NCBI GenBank assembly: GCA_964624165.1
Contig: CAZUWG010000017.1
Coordinates: forward strand, 1-13,665
DNA: 13,665 nt
From: OLB19 sp964624165
GTDB lineage: Bacteria; Patescibacteriota; Minisyncoccia; Phycocordibacterales; UBA918
Direction of reading: 5' to 3'
This document shows, in pieces, positions 1 through 7,345 of the stretch. Every line of letters begins with the position of its first letter. Position 1 is the stretch's first letter. Made by a program: the position numbers and the translations under genes. The notes beneath the pieces are model-generated. The model searched no databases and was not told the DNA's origin. It worked only from the letters and a program-made list of their open reading frames with translations.

Positions 1-4
1 AGCT

Positions 5-32
5 TTGCCCGCCGCCCACGATAGGCTATACT
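5..32 (+). promoter_or_regulatory. Promoter of the MBL-fold gene, near-leaderless
   Basis: A -35-like TTGCCC (5-10) and a -10 TATACT (27-32) are separated by 16 nt. The expected start of transcription, about position 39, lies only a few bases before the ATG at 42, so there is no room for a ribosome binding site. The same arrangement recurs at other genes in this window. Confidence 0.5.
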
Positions 33-41
33 GTACGCATT

Positions 42-662
42 ATGGTAATCACACATCACGGCGGACAATTCTTTAAAGTTTCTTTTGGTAGTACAACACT
101 CGCGTTTGATCCAATCTCCAAATCATCAAAACTTGCACCAACAAAGTTTGGTGCTGATGTCGCCTTTGTCTCTTTATGGCATGACAATTTCAACGGTGTC
201 GACCAAGTCGCTCACGGCAATAAAGAGCCCTTTGTCATCGACGGTCCAGGTGAATACGAAGTAGGAGATGTGACGGCCCGAGGATTTGGGGTGGAAACCA
301 TGTACGACAAAAAGCGTGGCTTTAATACCATCTATCAAGTGACTCTAGAAGGGATGAATATAGTCTTTCTTGGAGCTCTCTCTTCACCAGAGATTGATAG
401 TAAGATTTTGGCTGAGCTTGGGGATATTGATATTCTCTTTGTCCCAATCGGCGGAGGGGATGTGCTTGAGGTGCCGCAGGCCTCCAAGCTGGGGGTAAAG
501 CTTGAGGCGCGAGTGATTATTCCGATGCACTATGATGCTACGGCGCTTAAAGAATTTTTGAAGGAAGAAAGTGCCGAAGATGTGAAGCCACAAGAAAAAG
601 CCACACTCAAGAAAAAAGACTTACTCGGAGAAACAGGTAGTATTATCGTCCTTAAAGCATAA
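42..662 (+). CDS. MBL-fold (metallo-beta-lactamase superfamily) protein, degenerate metal site
   Basis: A 206-residue protein with the layout of the beta-lactamase-superfamily hydrolases found next to gyrA in many Parcubacteria. Visible features are an N-terminal strand pair opening THHGG and ending FDPI (residues 4-25), a DGPGEYEVG turn (67-75), a GALSSPE loop (111-117) and PMHYD (161-165), which sits where the family usually has a late metal-binding histidine. The canonical HxHxDH motif is not present: the matching segment reads VSLWHDNFNG (43-52) with a single histidine. Catalysis is therefore doubtful and the substrate unknown. The ATG follows the promoter closely. The next gene starts 2 nt after the stop, suggesting one transcript. 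The fold assignment is fairly sure; an enzymatic role is inference. Confidence 0.75.
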   Translation: MVITHHGGQFFKVSFGSTTLAFDPISKSSKLAPTKFGADVAFVSLWHDNFNGVDQVAHGNKEPFVIDGPGEYEVGDVTARGFGVETMYDKKRGFNTIYQVTLEGMNIVFLGALSSPEIDSKILAELGDIDILFVPIGGGDVLEVPQASKLGVKLEARVIIPMHYDATALKEFLKEESAEDVKPQEKATLKKKDLLGETGSIIVLKA

Positions 663-664
663 CT

Positions 665-1117
665 ATGGCTGGATGGATTGTAAAATTACAAAATAAGCCA
701 CGCGCCGTGCGGCAGCGATATGCCTACGGGGGGTCTTTTGTGATTACGGCGTTGATCGTGGGGATTTGGTTTACGACACAGTCGGTCCCCACCCTTGACC
801 CCGTGGCGGCTGCTACCGATCAAAGTAACGGCGCCTTTAGTCGTTTTTTTGATACAGTAAAAGGACAGACAGCGTCTGTAGTGTCATCCTTTAAAGGCGA
901 TACAGCGCCAGAAGAATCTGCACCAAAGAAAGAGTCTCCAGCTGCCACCACCAGTACTTCAAGTATCAGCCTACCAAAAATCACTGACGAAACGCGCGCG
1001 GCGACAGAAAAGAAACGCACAAACACGGCACACAGCACTACTACCGAGGCAGCCTCCAGCAGTACGGCGCCGCGCGCGGTCATGATCGCCACCAGTAGTC
1101 CAAAAACTGCTGAATAA
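665..1117 (+). CDS. Small membrane-anchored protein of unknown function
   Basis: A 150-residue protein that I do not recognise as a named family. The N-terminus is basic (KLQNKPRAVRQR), followed by one hydrophobic helix at about residues 23-40. The rest is low-complexity, rich in Ser, Thr, Ala and Lys and probably disordered. This suggests a single-pass protein with its N-terminus inside and a flexible tail outside. It starts 2 nt after the stop of the MBL-fold gene, with which it is probably cotranscribed. Its last codons overlap the region in which the gyrA promoter lies. No catalytic motif is visible. Confidence 0.65.
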   Translation: MAGWIVKLQNKPRAVRQRYAYGGSFVITALIVGIWFTTQSVPTLDPVAAATDQSNGAFSRFFDTVKGQTASVVSSFKGDTAPEESAPKKESPAATTSTSSISLPKITDETRAATEKKRTNTAHSTTTEAASSSTAPRAVMIATSSPKTAE

Positions 1118-1118
1118 A

Positions 1119-1127
1119 TGCTATACT
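1119..1127 (+). promoter_or_regulatory. Extended -10 promoter of gyrA
   Basis: TG at 1119-1120 then TATACT at 1122-1127 form an extended -10 element. The -35 region is weak. It begins just after the stop codon of the previous gene and would give gyrA a leader of about 25 nt. Confidence 0.5.
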
Positions 1128-1159
1128 TTTGCCACTTAGACTAATCGCAGTAATTATTT

Positions 1160-3643
1160 ATGCCGAAAAAGAATGTAGACGAACAATCAACCGAACGCCC
1201 AGAGGGAATCATTCCTCAAAGTATCACTTCTGAAATGGAGCGAGCTTATCTTGACTATGCGATGTCGGTGATCACTTCGCGTGCTTTGCCTGATGTGCGA
1301 GATGGACTGAAGCCGGTCCATCGTCGAATTCTTTATTCGATGCGTCTTAATGGTCTCACGTCAACGGCGAAGTTTAAAAAATCAGCGACCGTAGTTGGGG
1401 ACGTGCTTGGTAGCTTTCACCCGCATGGCGACGTGGCGGTCTATGAATCGATGGTAAAGTTGGCGCAAGATTTTTCTACTCGTTATCCGCTGGTGATTGG
1501 ACAGGGTAACTTTGGCTCCATCGACGGCGACAGCGCTGCGGCATATCGATATACCGAAGCAAAGATGTCGAAGATCGCCGAAGAGTTGTTGCGAGATTTA
1601 GAAAAAGATACAGTAAATTGGCGACCAAACTTCGACGGCACAAAAAAGGAGCCAGAAGTGTTGCCTGCAGCGCTGCCCAACCTGCTTTTAATGGGAACGT
1701 TGGGTATTGCGGTTGGAATGGCGACCAATATCCCGCCGCACAACCTGCGAGAAGTGACCGCCGCCATCGGACATCTGATTGATAATCCGAAAGCTTCCAC
1801 CGAAGATTTGCTGAATTTTATTCAAGGTCCCGATTTCCCAGTGGGAGGAATTGCTTTTAATAAAAAAGATATCCATCATGCGTACGCCAATGGGCGTGGA
1901 GGTGTGGTGTGTCGCGGAGAGGCAGAAATTACCGAAGATAAAAAAGGGAATTATGCGATTGTGATTACGTCGGTGCCGTTTCGTGTCAACAAAGCCGATA
2001 TGCTTGAGCGTATCGCCAACCTGGTGCGTGATAAAAAGATTGAAGGTATAAAAGAAATGCGCGATGAGTCGACTTCTGATATTCGGGTCGTGATTGAACT
2101 TAAATCAAGTGCCAATCCACAAACCGTGCTCAACAAACTCTATAAGCACACGCAGCTTGAGGACACTTTCCATTACAATATGGTGGCTTTGGTGGGTGGT
2201 GTGCCACAGACGCTTTCTCTAAAAACCATTCTTGAGGAGTATATTAAGCACCGTCGCGAGGTGGTGCGTCGCCGCACTGAGTATGATCTTAAGAAAGCTA
2301 AAGACCGTGAACATATTTTGCTTGGTCTCAAAAAAGCGCTTGATCATATCGACAAAATTATCAAGCTTATTCGTGCCGCGAAGGATGTGCCAACCGCGCA
2401 CGCTGCCTTGATGAAGGAGTTTAAGTTTTCTGCTCTTCAGGCGCAGGCGATTCTTGATATGCGCTTACAGAAGCTCGCTGGACTTGAACGTCAAAAAATT
2501 GAGGAAGAACTCAGAGAAATACAAAAGCTCATCAAAGAGCTTGAAGCAATCTTAAAGAGTGAAAAGAAAATGCTCAGCATTATTAAAGCGGATCTCATCG
2601 AAGCGGCTGAAAAATTTGGTGATGAGCGTCGGACAAAGATTGTCAAAGGAGGAGTAAAAAACCTTTCGGCTGAAGATCTGATTGCCGATGAAGAAAGTGT
2701 ACTTGTCTTGACGAAGGGCGGCTATGTGAAGCGCACCAATCCTTTAGAGTATAAAGTACAAAAGCGAGGTGGCGTGGGGGTGGTGGATCTAAATACCAAG
2801 GAAGAAGACGTAGTGACAAGCCTTCTGAACACTAGCACACACAGTGACCTGCTGTTCTTTACCAATAAAGGTAAGGTGTACCAGAGTAAGATGTACGAAA
2901 TCCCTGAAGGTCGGCGAGCGACTAAGGGTAAGTCAATCGCCAACTTCCTGCCGGTCTCTGGTGACGAGCAGGTGACATCGGTCTTGGCGGTGCGTAAAGA
3001 AGACTGGGAAGGTGACTGGAGTATGTTGATGGTTACCAAGGCTGGCGTGGTAAAGAAAACCGATGCTGCCGCCTTTAAGGAGGTGCGCCGCAGCGGACTG
3101 ATTGCGATCACGCTTAAAGAGAGTGACTCATTGATTTCCGCTCGATTTGTTGGTGAAAGAGATGAGGTGATGTTGATCTCGCATGAGGGAGCGGCTATCC
3201 GTTTCAAGAGTGGAGATGTGCGACAGATGGGACGTACGGCAGCTGGTGTGGCAGGGATGAAGCTCCGTAAGGGTGACTACCTCGTGGCGGCTGATGTGTT
3301 GCGCGTTGGTGAGAAGGATCGGCAGGTCTTGGTAGTGACCGAAAATGGTTTCGGGAAGACAACTAGCGCAAAAGAATATAAAGTACAAAAAAGAGCAGGA
3401 AGCGGAATAAAGACCGCTAAACTGAATGGAAAGACCGGTAAGATTGTGGGGGCTGCCATCATGGCGACAGAGGAAGGGGTAGCGCAAGAGCTCGTCGTAA
3501 TGAGTAGCAAGGGGCAAGTGATTAAGCTTGCACTCAAAGATGTACCGACCCTTGGTCGCGATACGCAGGGAGTAAAGGTAATGCGTCTTCGAGCAGATGA
3601 TACCGTGGCGTCAATTGTGACATTTGTGATAGAGGCGGAGTAA
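1160..3643 (+). CDS. gyrA: DNA gyrase subunit A
   Basis: An 827-residue protein covering the whole GyrA chain, the subunit of the type II topoisomerase that cuts and rejoins DNA during ATP-driven negative supercoiling. It opens with the conserved PQSITSEMERAYLDYAMSVI. The winged-helix region reads GSFHPHGDVAVYES, and the cleavage tyrosine is Tyr131 in AAAYRYTEA. The position equal to E. coli Ser83 is Val92 and that of Asp87 is Glu96. A coiled-coil segment lies around 430-480. The C-terminal beta-pinwheel carries a GyrA-box-like QKRGGVG (534-540) and a second QKRAGSG (from 743), which favours GyrA over ParC although the box is not canonical. No gyrB is in the window. Start chosen at the first ATG, which has its own upstream promoter. 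Confidence 0.97.
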   Translation: MPKKNVDEQSTERPEGIIPQSITSEMERAYLDYAMSVITSRALPDVRDGLKPVHRRILYSMRLNGLTSTAKFKKSATVVGDVLGSFHPHGDVAVYESMVKLAQDFSTRYPLVIGQGNFGSIDGDSAAAYRYTEAKMSKIAEELLRDLEKDTVNWRPNFDGTKKEPEVLPAALPNLLLMGTLGIAVGMATNIPPHNLREVTAAIGHLIDNPKASTEDLLNFIQGPDFPVGGIAFNKKDIHHAYANGRGGVVCRGEAEITEDKKGNYAIVITSVPFRVNKADMLERIANLVRDKKIEGIKEMRDESTSDIRVVIELKSSANPQTVLNKLYKHTQLEDTFHYNMVALVGGVPQTLSLKTILEEYIKHRREVVRRRTEYDLKKAKDREHILLGLKKALDHIDKIIKLIRAAKDVPTAHAALMKEFKFSALQAQAILDMRLQKLAGLERQKIEEELREIQKLIKELEAILKSEKKMLSIIKADLIEAAEKFGDERRTKIVKGGVKNLSAEDLIADEESVLVLTKGGYVKRTNPLEYKVQKRGGVGVVDLNTKEEDVVTSLLNTSTHSDLLFFTNKGKVYQSKMYEIPEGRRATKGKSIANFLPVSGDEQVTSVLAVRKEDWEGDWSMLMVTKAGVVKKTDAAAFKEVRRSGLIAITLKESDSLISARFVGERDEVMLISHEGAAIRFKSGDVRQMGRTAAGVAGMKLRKGDYLVAADVLRVGEKDRQVLVVTENGFGKTTSAKEYKVQKRAGSGIKTAKLNGKTGKIVGAAIMATEEGVAQELVVMSSKGQVIKLALKDVPTLGRDTQGVKVMRLRADDTVASIVTFVIEAE

Positions 3644-3812
3644 TCAGGCGCGGCAAGGGCGGCCTAACTGCCCGGCGGTGGGCGCCAGTGGTGGTAAAAA
3701 AAAAAAAACAAATTGTACGGATATCANNNNNNNNNNTTTTTTTTTTTTTTTTGCTGCTCCATCACCCCGCCCCCAACCCGCCGCCACCCGCCCCGCCCCC
3801 CCCGCGCCTGTG
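3644..3812. other. Low-complexity region around a scaffold gap
   Basis: No gene is supported here. The stretch holds a GC-rich segment after gyrA (GGCGC near 3648 and GCGCC near 3682 could pair), a run of 13 A, the 10-N gap at 3727-3736, a run of 16 T, then a very C-rich tract. The mirrored homopolymers next to the Ns suggest unreliable contig ends. Reading frames across the gap are not meaningful. Confidence 0.85.
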
Positions 3813-3813
3813 G

Positions 3814-3822
3814 TGCTACAAT
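3814..3822 (+). promoter_or_regulatory. Extended -10 promoter, short leader
   Basis: TG (3814-3815), C, TACAAT (3817-3822) form an extended -10 element 11 nt before the ATG at 3834, giving an mRNA with only about 5 nt of leader. The -35 position falls in the C-rich tract. Confidence 0.5.
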
Positions 3823-3833
3823 AAAAGAACCAT

Positions 3834-4208
3834 ATGGAACGTATCTCTTTTTTCTTTAAGTATATCGTAGTGCTGATCGAGCAATTTTTGGTTCCGTTTT
3901 TATTTTCGATTGGGTTCATCTTTCTTATCTACGCTTTGGTATACTACTTTATTCTAGGATTTGAAGAGGATAAGCGAGCTGATGGACGCCTCTACCTCAT
4001 TAAAGCCAATATATGGTTTTTCCTTGGCCTGGTGTTATATATTATTGTGGCGTTTACCGTGTGGCTTTTTACGGGCTTTGGCGGATTTGGTTTGTTTGGC
4101 GGTGATAATGACAGAGTAGATGGCGATACTGATGGCGGCGCGGGGATCGACATCACCAAGGAACAAAATGTGCTACCATTACCAGACGTACCAACCCGAA
4201 ATAACTAA
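3834..4208 (+). CDS. Two-helix membrane protein, possibly a divergent pilin-like protein
   Basis: A 124-residue protein with two strong membrane helices (about 14-40 and 57-80) joined by a short charged loop, FEEDKRADGR (43-52), and followed by a Gly/Asp-rich tail with no further helices. There is no clear signal peptide. The plan helix, charged loop with a Gly, helix matches that of the pilin-like proteins encoded about 2.3 kb downstream, which have KGDEDSRKEG in the same place, so it could be a distant relative. Sequence similarity by eye is weak. It is followed by a methyltransferase gene after 8 nt. Function unknown. Confidence 0.7.
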   Translation: MERISFFFKYIVVLIEQFLVPFLFSIGFIFLIYALVYYFILGFEEDKRADGRLYLIKANIWFFLGLVLYIIVAFTVWLFTGFGGFGLFGGDNDRVDGDTDGGAGIDITKEQNVLPLPDVPTRNN

Positions 4209-4216
4209 ATACATTT

Positions 4217-4756
4217 ATGGACCAACAACGCTTTGTAGACCCAAAACGAGTCGTCTCCCATTTTCATATTCGTCAGGGAGACAAGGTGGCTGATATCGGC
4301 GCGGGCAGCGGATTTTTGCTCGATTCACTCTCTCAGGCTGTGGGGCAAGAAGGAGTGGTGTATGCGTGTGAGATTCAGAAAATGCTCGTTGATAGCCTCC
4401 ACGAATACGTACGTCGAAAAAATCTTCCGCAGGTTCAAGTGTTGTGGTGTGATGTAGAGTCACAAAATGGCACGAAGATCAAAGAAGACAGTGTCGACGT
4501 GGCAACGGTGGTGAATACATTTTTTCAGTTTGAAGACAGGGAAGCGGCTACCAAGGAAATCGTGCGCATTGTGCGCAAAGGTGGAAAAATCGCGGTAGTG
4601 GATTGGGCTGATTCTTTTAGTGGACTTGGTCCGCATCCGACGCAGGTAGTTACCAAGCTCGATGCACGCGCTTTCTTTGAAACGGAAGGGTGTGTATTTG
4701 AAGGAGAGTTTGATGCCGGAGATCATCACTACGGTCTATTATTTCGTGCGGTGTAA
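4217..4756 (+). CDS. Class I SAM-dependent methyltransferase
   Basis: A 179-residue Rossmann-fold methyltransferase of the UbiE-like group. Motif I is VADIGAGSG (24-32), the glycine-rich loop that binds S-adenosylmethionine. The acidic residue that usually holds the ribose hydroxyls is Glu52 in VYACEI. CDVES (78-82) matches the motif around the adenine, and VVNTFFQFED (108-117) and KGGKIAVVDW (135-144) match motifs IV and V. Nothing in the sequence reveals the substrate. It lies 8 nt after the upstream membrane protein gene without an obvious ribosome binding site. A GC-rich hairpin follows the stop codon. Confident as a methyltransferase, not beyond that. Confidence 0.9.
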   Translation: MDQQRFVDPKRVVSHFHIRQGDKVADIGAGSGFLLDSLSQAVGQEGVVYACEIQKMLVDSLHEYVRRKNLPQVQVLWCDVESQNGTKIKEDSVDVATVVNTFFQFEDREAATKEIVRIVRKGGKIAVVDWADSFSGLGPHPTQVVTKLDARAFFETEGCVFEGEFDAGDHHYGLLFRAV

Positions 4757-4766
4757 TGTCCACGAA

Positions 4767-4789
4767 GGCGGCGAGCGAAGCTCGCCGCC
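4767..4789. repeat. Palindrome with GAA triloop
   Basis: GGCGGCGAGC and its exact complement are separated by the triloop GAA. The 10-bp stem lies between the methyltransferase stop and the promoter of the solute-binding protein. There is no T-run on either strand, so it is not a standard intrinsic terminator. It closely resembles the hairpin at 12725-12749. Confidence 0.85.
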
Positions 4790-4791
4790 CA

Positions 4792-4800
4792 TGCTAAAAT
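4792..4800 (+). promoter_or_regulatory. Extended -10 promoter giving a leaderless mRNA
   Basis: TG (4792-4793), C, TAAAAT (4795-4800) form an extended -10. The expected transcription start coincides with the ATG at 4807. The -35 position lies inside the GAA palindrome. Confidence 0.5.
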
Positions 4801-4806
4801 AACTTC

Positions 4807-6117
4807 ATGAATATCCGTCCGTTTCAAATTGCGCTCTTGGCGGGTTTTGCCGTCCTGGCACTGCTGAGCTTATTTCTACTTCGCGGATTTACCGGTGGCG
4901 GTGGTGATGCTATCACAAGACAGTTTGGTGACCGTGTAGTATTGTGGGGACCATTTCCATCCTCCGATGTGAGGGAAGTCCTGAGGCTTATAAAGCGCAA
5001 TAATTCTGCGTTTGAGGTAGTACAATACCGAGAAGTGCGACCTGAGGATTTTGCCAGCACCTTTGTAAACGCGGTGGCTGAAGGTCAGTCACCAGATTTA
5101 GTTATTATTCCTCACTCAGAAATCGCGGCACAACGAAGTAAGCTCTACCCGATTCCTTATACCGAGCAAGCGTATACCGAGCGCATGATTCGCGATACCT
5201 TTGTTGATGGTGCAGAAGTGTTTGCGCTCAATGACGGTCTTATCGCTGTGCCGCTCGCTGTTGACCCGCTCGTGCTTTACTGGAATCGAGACAAGCTTGC
5301 CTCAGCGGGGCTGCCAAATCCACCTACCACCTGGACGCAGTTTACCAATAGCTTTGTGGGCACCTTCACCATCCGTGACAATAATCGCAACATTACCCAA
5401 AGCGCCATAGCGATGGGTGAGTATGAAAATGTACGCAATGCCATGGCGGTATTGTCTTTGCTGGCCATTCAATCCGGTAGTGTGATGGTCGAAGAGACAG
5501 CACGCGGGTATGATGTGCAGCTTGATACTCTCATTAGCGGTTCAGGTCGACCTCCTATGGAGTCGGCGGTTCAGTTTTATACTGAGTTTGCCAACTCTGC
5601 GAGCCCGCTCTACTCATGGAACCGGTCTATGAATGAAGATCGAGAACGCTTCACTTCTGGAGATCTGGTCACGTATTTTGGCTTTGGTAGTGAGTTGCCG
5701 GCGATTGAGCTCCGCAACCCCAATCTCAACTTTGATATTGCCCAAGTACCACAAGGGTCGGAAGCAACGGCACGACGTACCTATGGGACTTTCTACGGAC
5801 TGGCGGTACCAAGGGCAGCAAAAAATCCACAGGGAGCTTTTGCTGCTGCGCGATTTATGTCAAACCCAACGCAAGCTAGCATCTTCCATGATGGTCTTTC
5901 GCTTGCGCCGGTCCATAGAAGCTTGATCGGTGTCAGTACCGGTGTGTACGAAGAAGTGTTGGCCGAAGCAGCCCTCATCGCTCGCGGCTGGCTTTCACCA
6001 TCACTCGCGAGTACCAATGCTGCTTTCAAGACTATGATTGAAGAAGTGATCAGTAATCGAGCGCGTGCAGGGGAAGCGGTGGATGATGCTATTATTCGAT
6101 TAAAGAATAGTTATTAA
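4807..6117 (+). CDS. Membrane-anchored extracellular solute-binding protein (ABC-type)
   Basis: A 436-residue protein resembling family 1 solute-binding proteins of sugar-type ABC importers. An uncleaved-looking N-terminal anchor (about 7-27) is followed by a Gly-rich linker. Family-like segments include SPDLVIIPHSE in the first lobe, AVPLAVDPLVLYWNRDKLA with GLPNPPTTWTQF after the hinge, and a late TFYGLAVPRAAKNP with AARFMSN. There is no lipobox cysteine after the anchor. No permease or ATPase gene is near; the neighbours are a methyltransferase and a pilin-like cluster, whose first gene begins 3 nt after this stop. It may serve a distant importer or act as a surface ligand-binding protein. 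The family call is firm; the ligand is unknown. Confidence 0.85.
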   Translation: MNIRPFQIALLAGFAVLALLSLFLLRGFTGGGGDAITRQFGDRVVLWGPFPSSDVREVLRLIKRNNSAFEVVQYREVRPEDFASTFVNAVAEGQSPDLVIIPHSEIAAQRSKLYPIPYTEQAYTERMIRDTFVDGAEVFALNDGLIAVPLAVDPLVLYWNRDKLASAGLPNPPTTWTQFTNSFVGTFTIRDNNRNITQSAIAMGEYENVRNAMAVLSLLAIQSGSVMVEETARGYDVQLDTLISGSGRPPMESAVQFYTEFANSASPLYSWNRSMNEDRERFTSGDLVTYFGFGSELPAIELRNPNLNFDIAQVPQGSEATARRTYGTFYGLAVPRAAKNPQGAFAAARFMSNPTQASIFHDGLSLAPVHRSLIGVSTGVYEEVLAEAALIARGWLSPSLASTNAAFKTMIEEVISNRARAGEAVDDAIIRLKNSY

Positions 6118-6120
6118 CGT

Positions 6121-6549
6121 ATGAAAAAAGTATTTTCTTCACTTTACGTCAGTCTCGCACTTGGTGTGAGTGGACAGGCGTTTGCTCAGGAGACAGGGAC
6201 AGGCGGCGCTGGTGAGGGTACAGGTACCGGTGGTGGCGGTGATAGTTCAGGTACGGGGGGTGCAGATGAGGGTGGTAGTGCCACCCTTATCAACCCCCTC
6301 GGCGAGCGTACATTGACCGAGTTTTTCCTTGATTTACTGCAAATACTTCTCATCTTTGCGGTGCCGATCATCGTGTTCTTTATTATTTACGCTGGGTTTC
6401 TCTATGTCACCGCCCGCGGCAACCAAGAGCAGGTCACTAAGGCCACGCGGGCACTCGGGTACGCCATCTTGGGTGGGGTGATTATTCTCGGCGCGCAGGT
6501 TATTTTGACCGTTATTGAAGGTACGGTCTCAGCCCTACAACAAGGTTAA
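6121..6549 (+). CDS. Pilin-like two-helix protein with Gly-rich N-terminal region
   Basis: A 142-residue precursor. The signal peptide spans about 1-22 with a plausible cut after AFA. It is followed by a Gly/Thr/Ser-rich spacer (24-53), then helix 1 (72-95), a short polar loop ARGNQEQVTKATR (98-110) and helix 2 (111-133). This VirB2/TrbC-like plan fits the T4SS pilin family (Pfam T4SS_pilin) that is widespread in Patescibacteria. It starts 3 nt after the solute-binding protein gene, so the two are probably cotranscribed. The Gly-rich spacer is unlike the four following relatives. Membership is inferred from architecture and from the neighbouring paralogues, not from a search. Confidence 0.75.
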   Translation: MKKVFSSLYVSLALGVSGQAFAQETGTGGAGEGTGTGGGGDSSGTGGADEGGSATLINPLGERTLTEFFLDLLQILLIFAVPIIVFFIIYAGFLYVTARGNQEQVTKATRALGYAILGGVIILGAQVILTVIEGTVSALQQG

Positions 6550-6560
6550 TCTTTTTTATT

Positions 6561-6857
6561 ATGCCAGATTTACCAGAACAAGGACTACTCGACAGCCGCC
6601 CCCTTACAGAAGCTGAAGATTTTGCTGATGTGGTTAGTATTGTGGTGAGCCTTATCAACGTTATCATTCCCGCCATCATCGCCCTGATCCTCCTTTTCGT
6701 CGTATGGAAGGCAATCGACACCTGGGTGATCAACGCCGGCGATGAAAAAAAGATCTCAGAAGGCAAACAACTCATCTTCACTAGTATCTTAGTAATGGTG
6801 GTGATTTCTTCAGTGTGGGGCATAGTAGCACTGATGCGCAACTCGCTCTTTTTGTAG
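6561..6857 (+). CDS. Pilin-like two-helix protein without signal peptide
   Basis: A 98-residue protein, the shortest of the cluster. After an acidic N-terminus (about 1-24) come helix 1 (27-49), the loop NAGDEKKISEGKQ (58-70) and helix 2 (71-92), ending almost at once. The loop matches the relatives downstream (KGDEDSRKEGKQ), which is the best evidence that all belong to one family. It lacks a cleavable signal, so it would insert through its first helix. It lies 11 nt after the previous gene. A structural role as an envelope or pilus subunit is inferred from family context only. Confidence 0.72.
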   Translation: MPDLPEQGLLDSRPLTEAEDFADVVSIVVSLINVIIPAIIALILLFVVWKAIDTWVINAGDEKKISEGKQLIFTSILVMVVISSVWGIVALMRNSLFL

Positions 6858-6896
6858 TTTATCAACATCGTATTCGCATAAGTTAAAAAAACAGTC

Positions 6897-6902
6897 TATA
6901 AT
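6897..6902 (+). promoter_or_regulatory. Consensus -10 box before a pilin-like gene pair
   Basis: TATAAT lies 27 nt before the ATG at 6930 in an AT-rich spacer. The -35 region is weak. It suggests that the nearly identical gene pair at 6930-7723 has its own promoter. Confidence 0.45.
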
Positions 6903-6929
6903 AAGAACATTGTAGTAAGTATAAATAAT

Positions 6930-7319
6930 ATGAACACACGCAGTATTTTAAAAGGTTTGACATCGGTGGGGGTGCTCGCGCTGCCGTTTGTGGTGTCAGC
7001 GCAAGGGCTCTTTGGAGATAATGAGGACTTCATCGATTCGGGAGAGTCGGTACTAGAGTTCATCAATTTTTATCTTGTCCCCCTCATCTTTGGTCTCGCC
7101 CTCCTCTTTTTCCTCTGGGGTGTCTTGAAGGCGTTTGTCATCAAAGGTGACGAAGATAGTCGTAAGGAAGGTAAGCAGTACATGATCTGGGCGATTGTTG
7201 GTCTGGTAGTCATGGTGTCACTTTGGGGAATTGTAAACCTCCTCTCAGGAGCTTTGGGACTGGATGAGGACACACTGTCAGAAGATCAAATTCCTGCTGC
7301 GCCACTCACCAACACCTAA
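6930..7319 (+). CDS. Pilin-like two-helix protein (paralogue 1 of a near-identical pair)
   Basis: A 129-residue precursor. The signal peptide covers 1-24 with a plausible cut after VSA. A short acidic stretch is followed by helix 1 (48-68, PLIFGLALLFFLWGVL), the loop KGDEDSRKEGKQ (72-83), helix 2 (85-108) and an acidic, Pro-containing tail. This matches the T4SS pilin-like proteins of Patescibacteria. Helix 1 through helix 2 is almost identical, also at DNA level, to the next gene, while signal peptide and tail differ. The stop TAA shares its last A with an ATG at 7319. Likely an envelope or pilus subunit. Confidence 0.8.
   Translation: MNTRSILKGLTSVGVLALPFVVSAQGLFGDNEDFIDSGESVLEFINFYLVPLIFGLALLFFLWGVLKAFVIKGDEDSRKEGKQYMIWAIVGLVVMVSLWGIVNLLSGALGLDEDTLSEDQIPAAPLTNT
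7074..7258 (+). repeat. Duplicated segment, copy 1 (partner 7484-7668)
   Basis: A 185-bp stretch with an offset of 410 bp to its partner. The first 161 bp (7074-7234 against 7484-7644) are identical. I count two differences in the rest, at 7235 and 7237. It covers helix 1, the charged loop and most of helix 2 of the two pilin-like genes. Confidence 0.95.
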
Positions 7320-7345
7320 TGACAACTATTAATAAACACAATCGT

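Noticed and set aside
42..662. Active metallo-beta-lactamase or RNase J type enzyme
   Set aside because: The HxHxDH metal motif is absent and the protein is too short for RNase J.
2722..3207. - strand reading frame of 161 codons inside gyrA
   Set aside because: Fully antisense to conserved gyrA coding sequence; no promoter or family resemblance.
3644..3919. Reading frames on both strands across the Ns
   Set aside because: They depend on homopolymers and unknown bases at the gap.
4767..4789. Intrinsic terminator
   Set aside because: Stable stem but no T-run on either strand; treated as a palindromic repeat.
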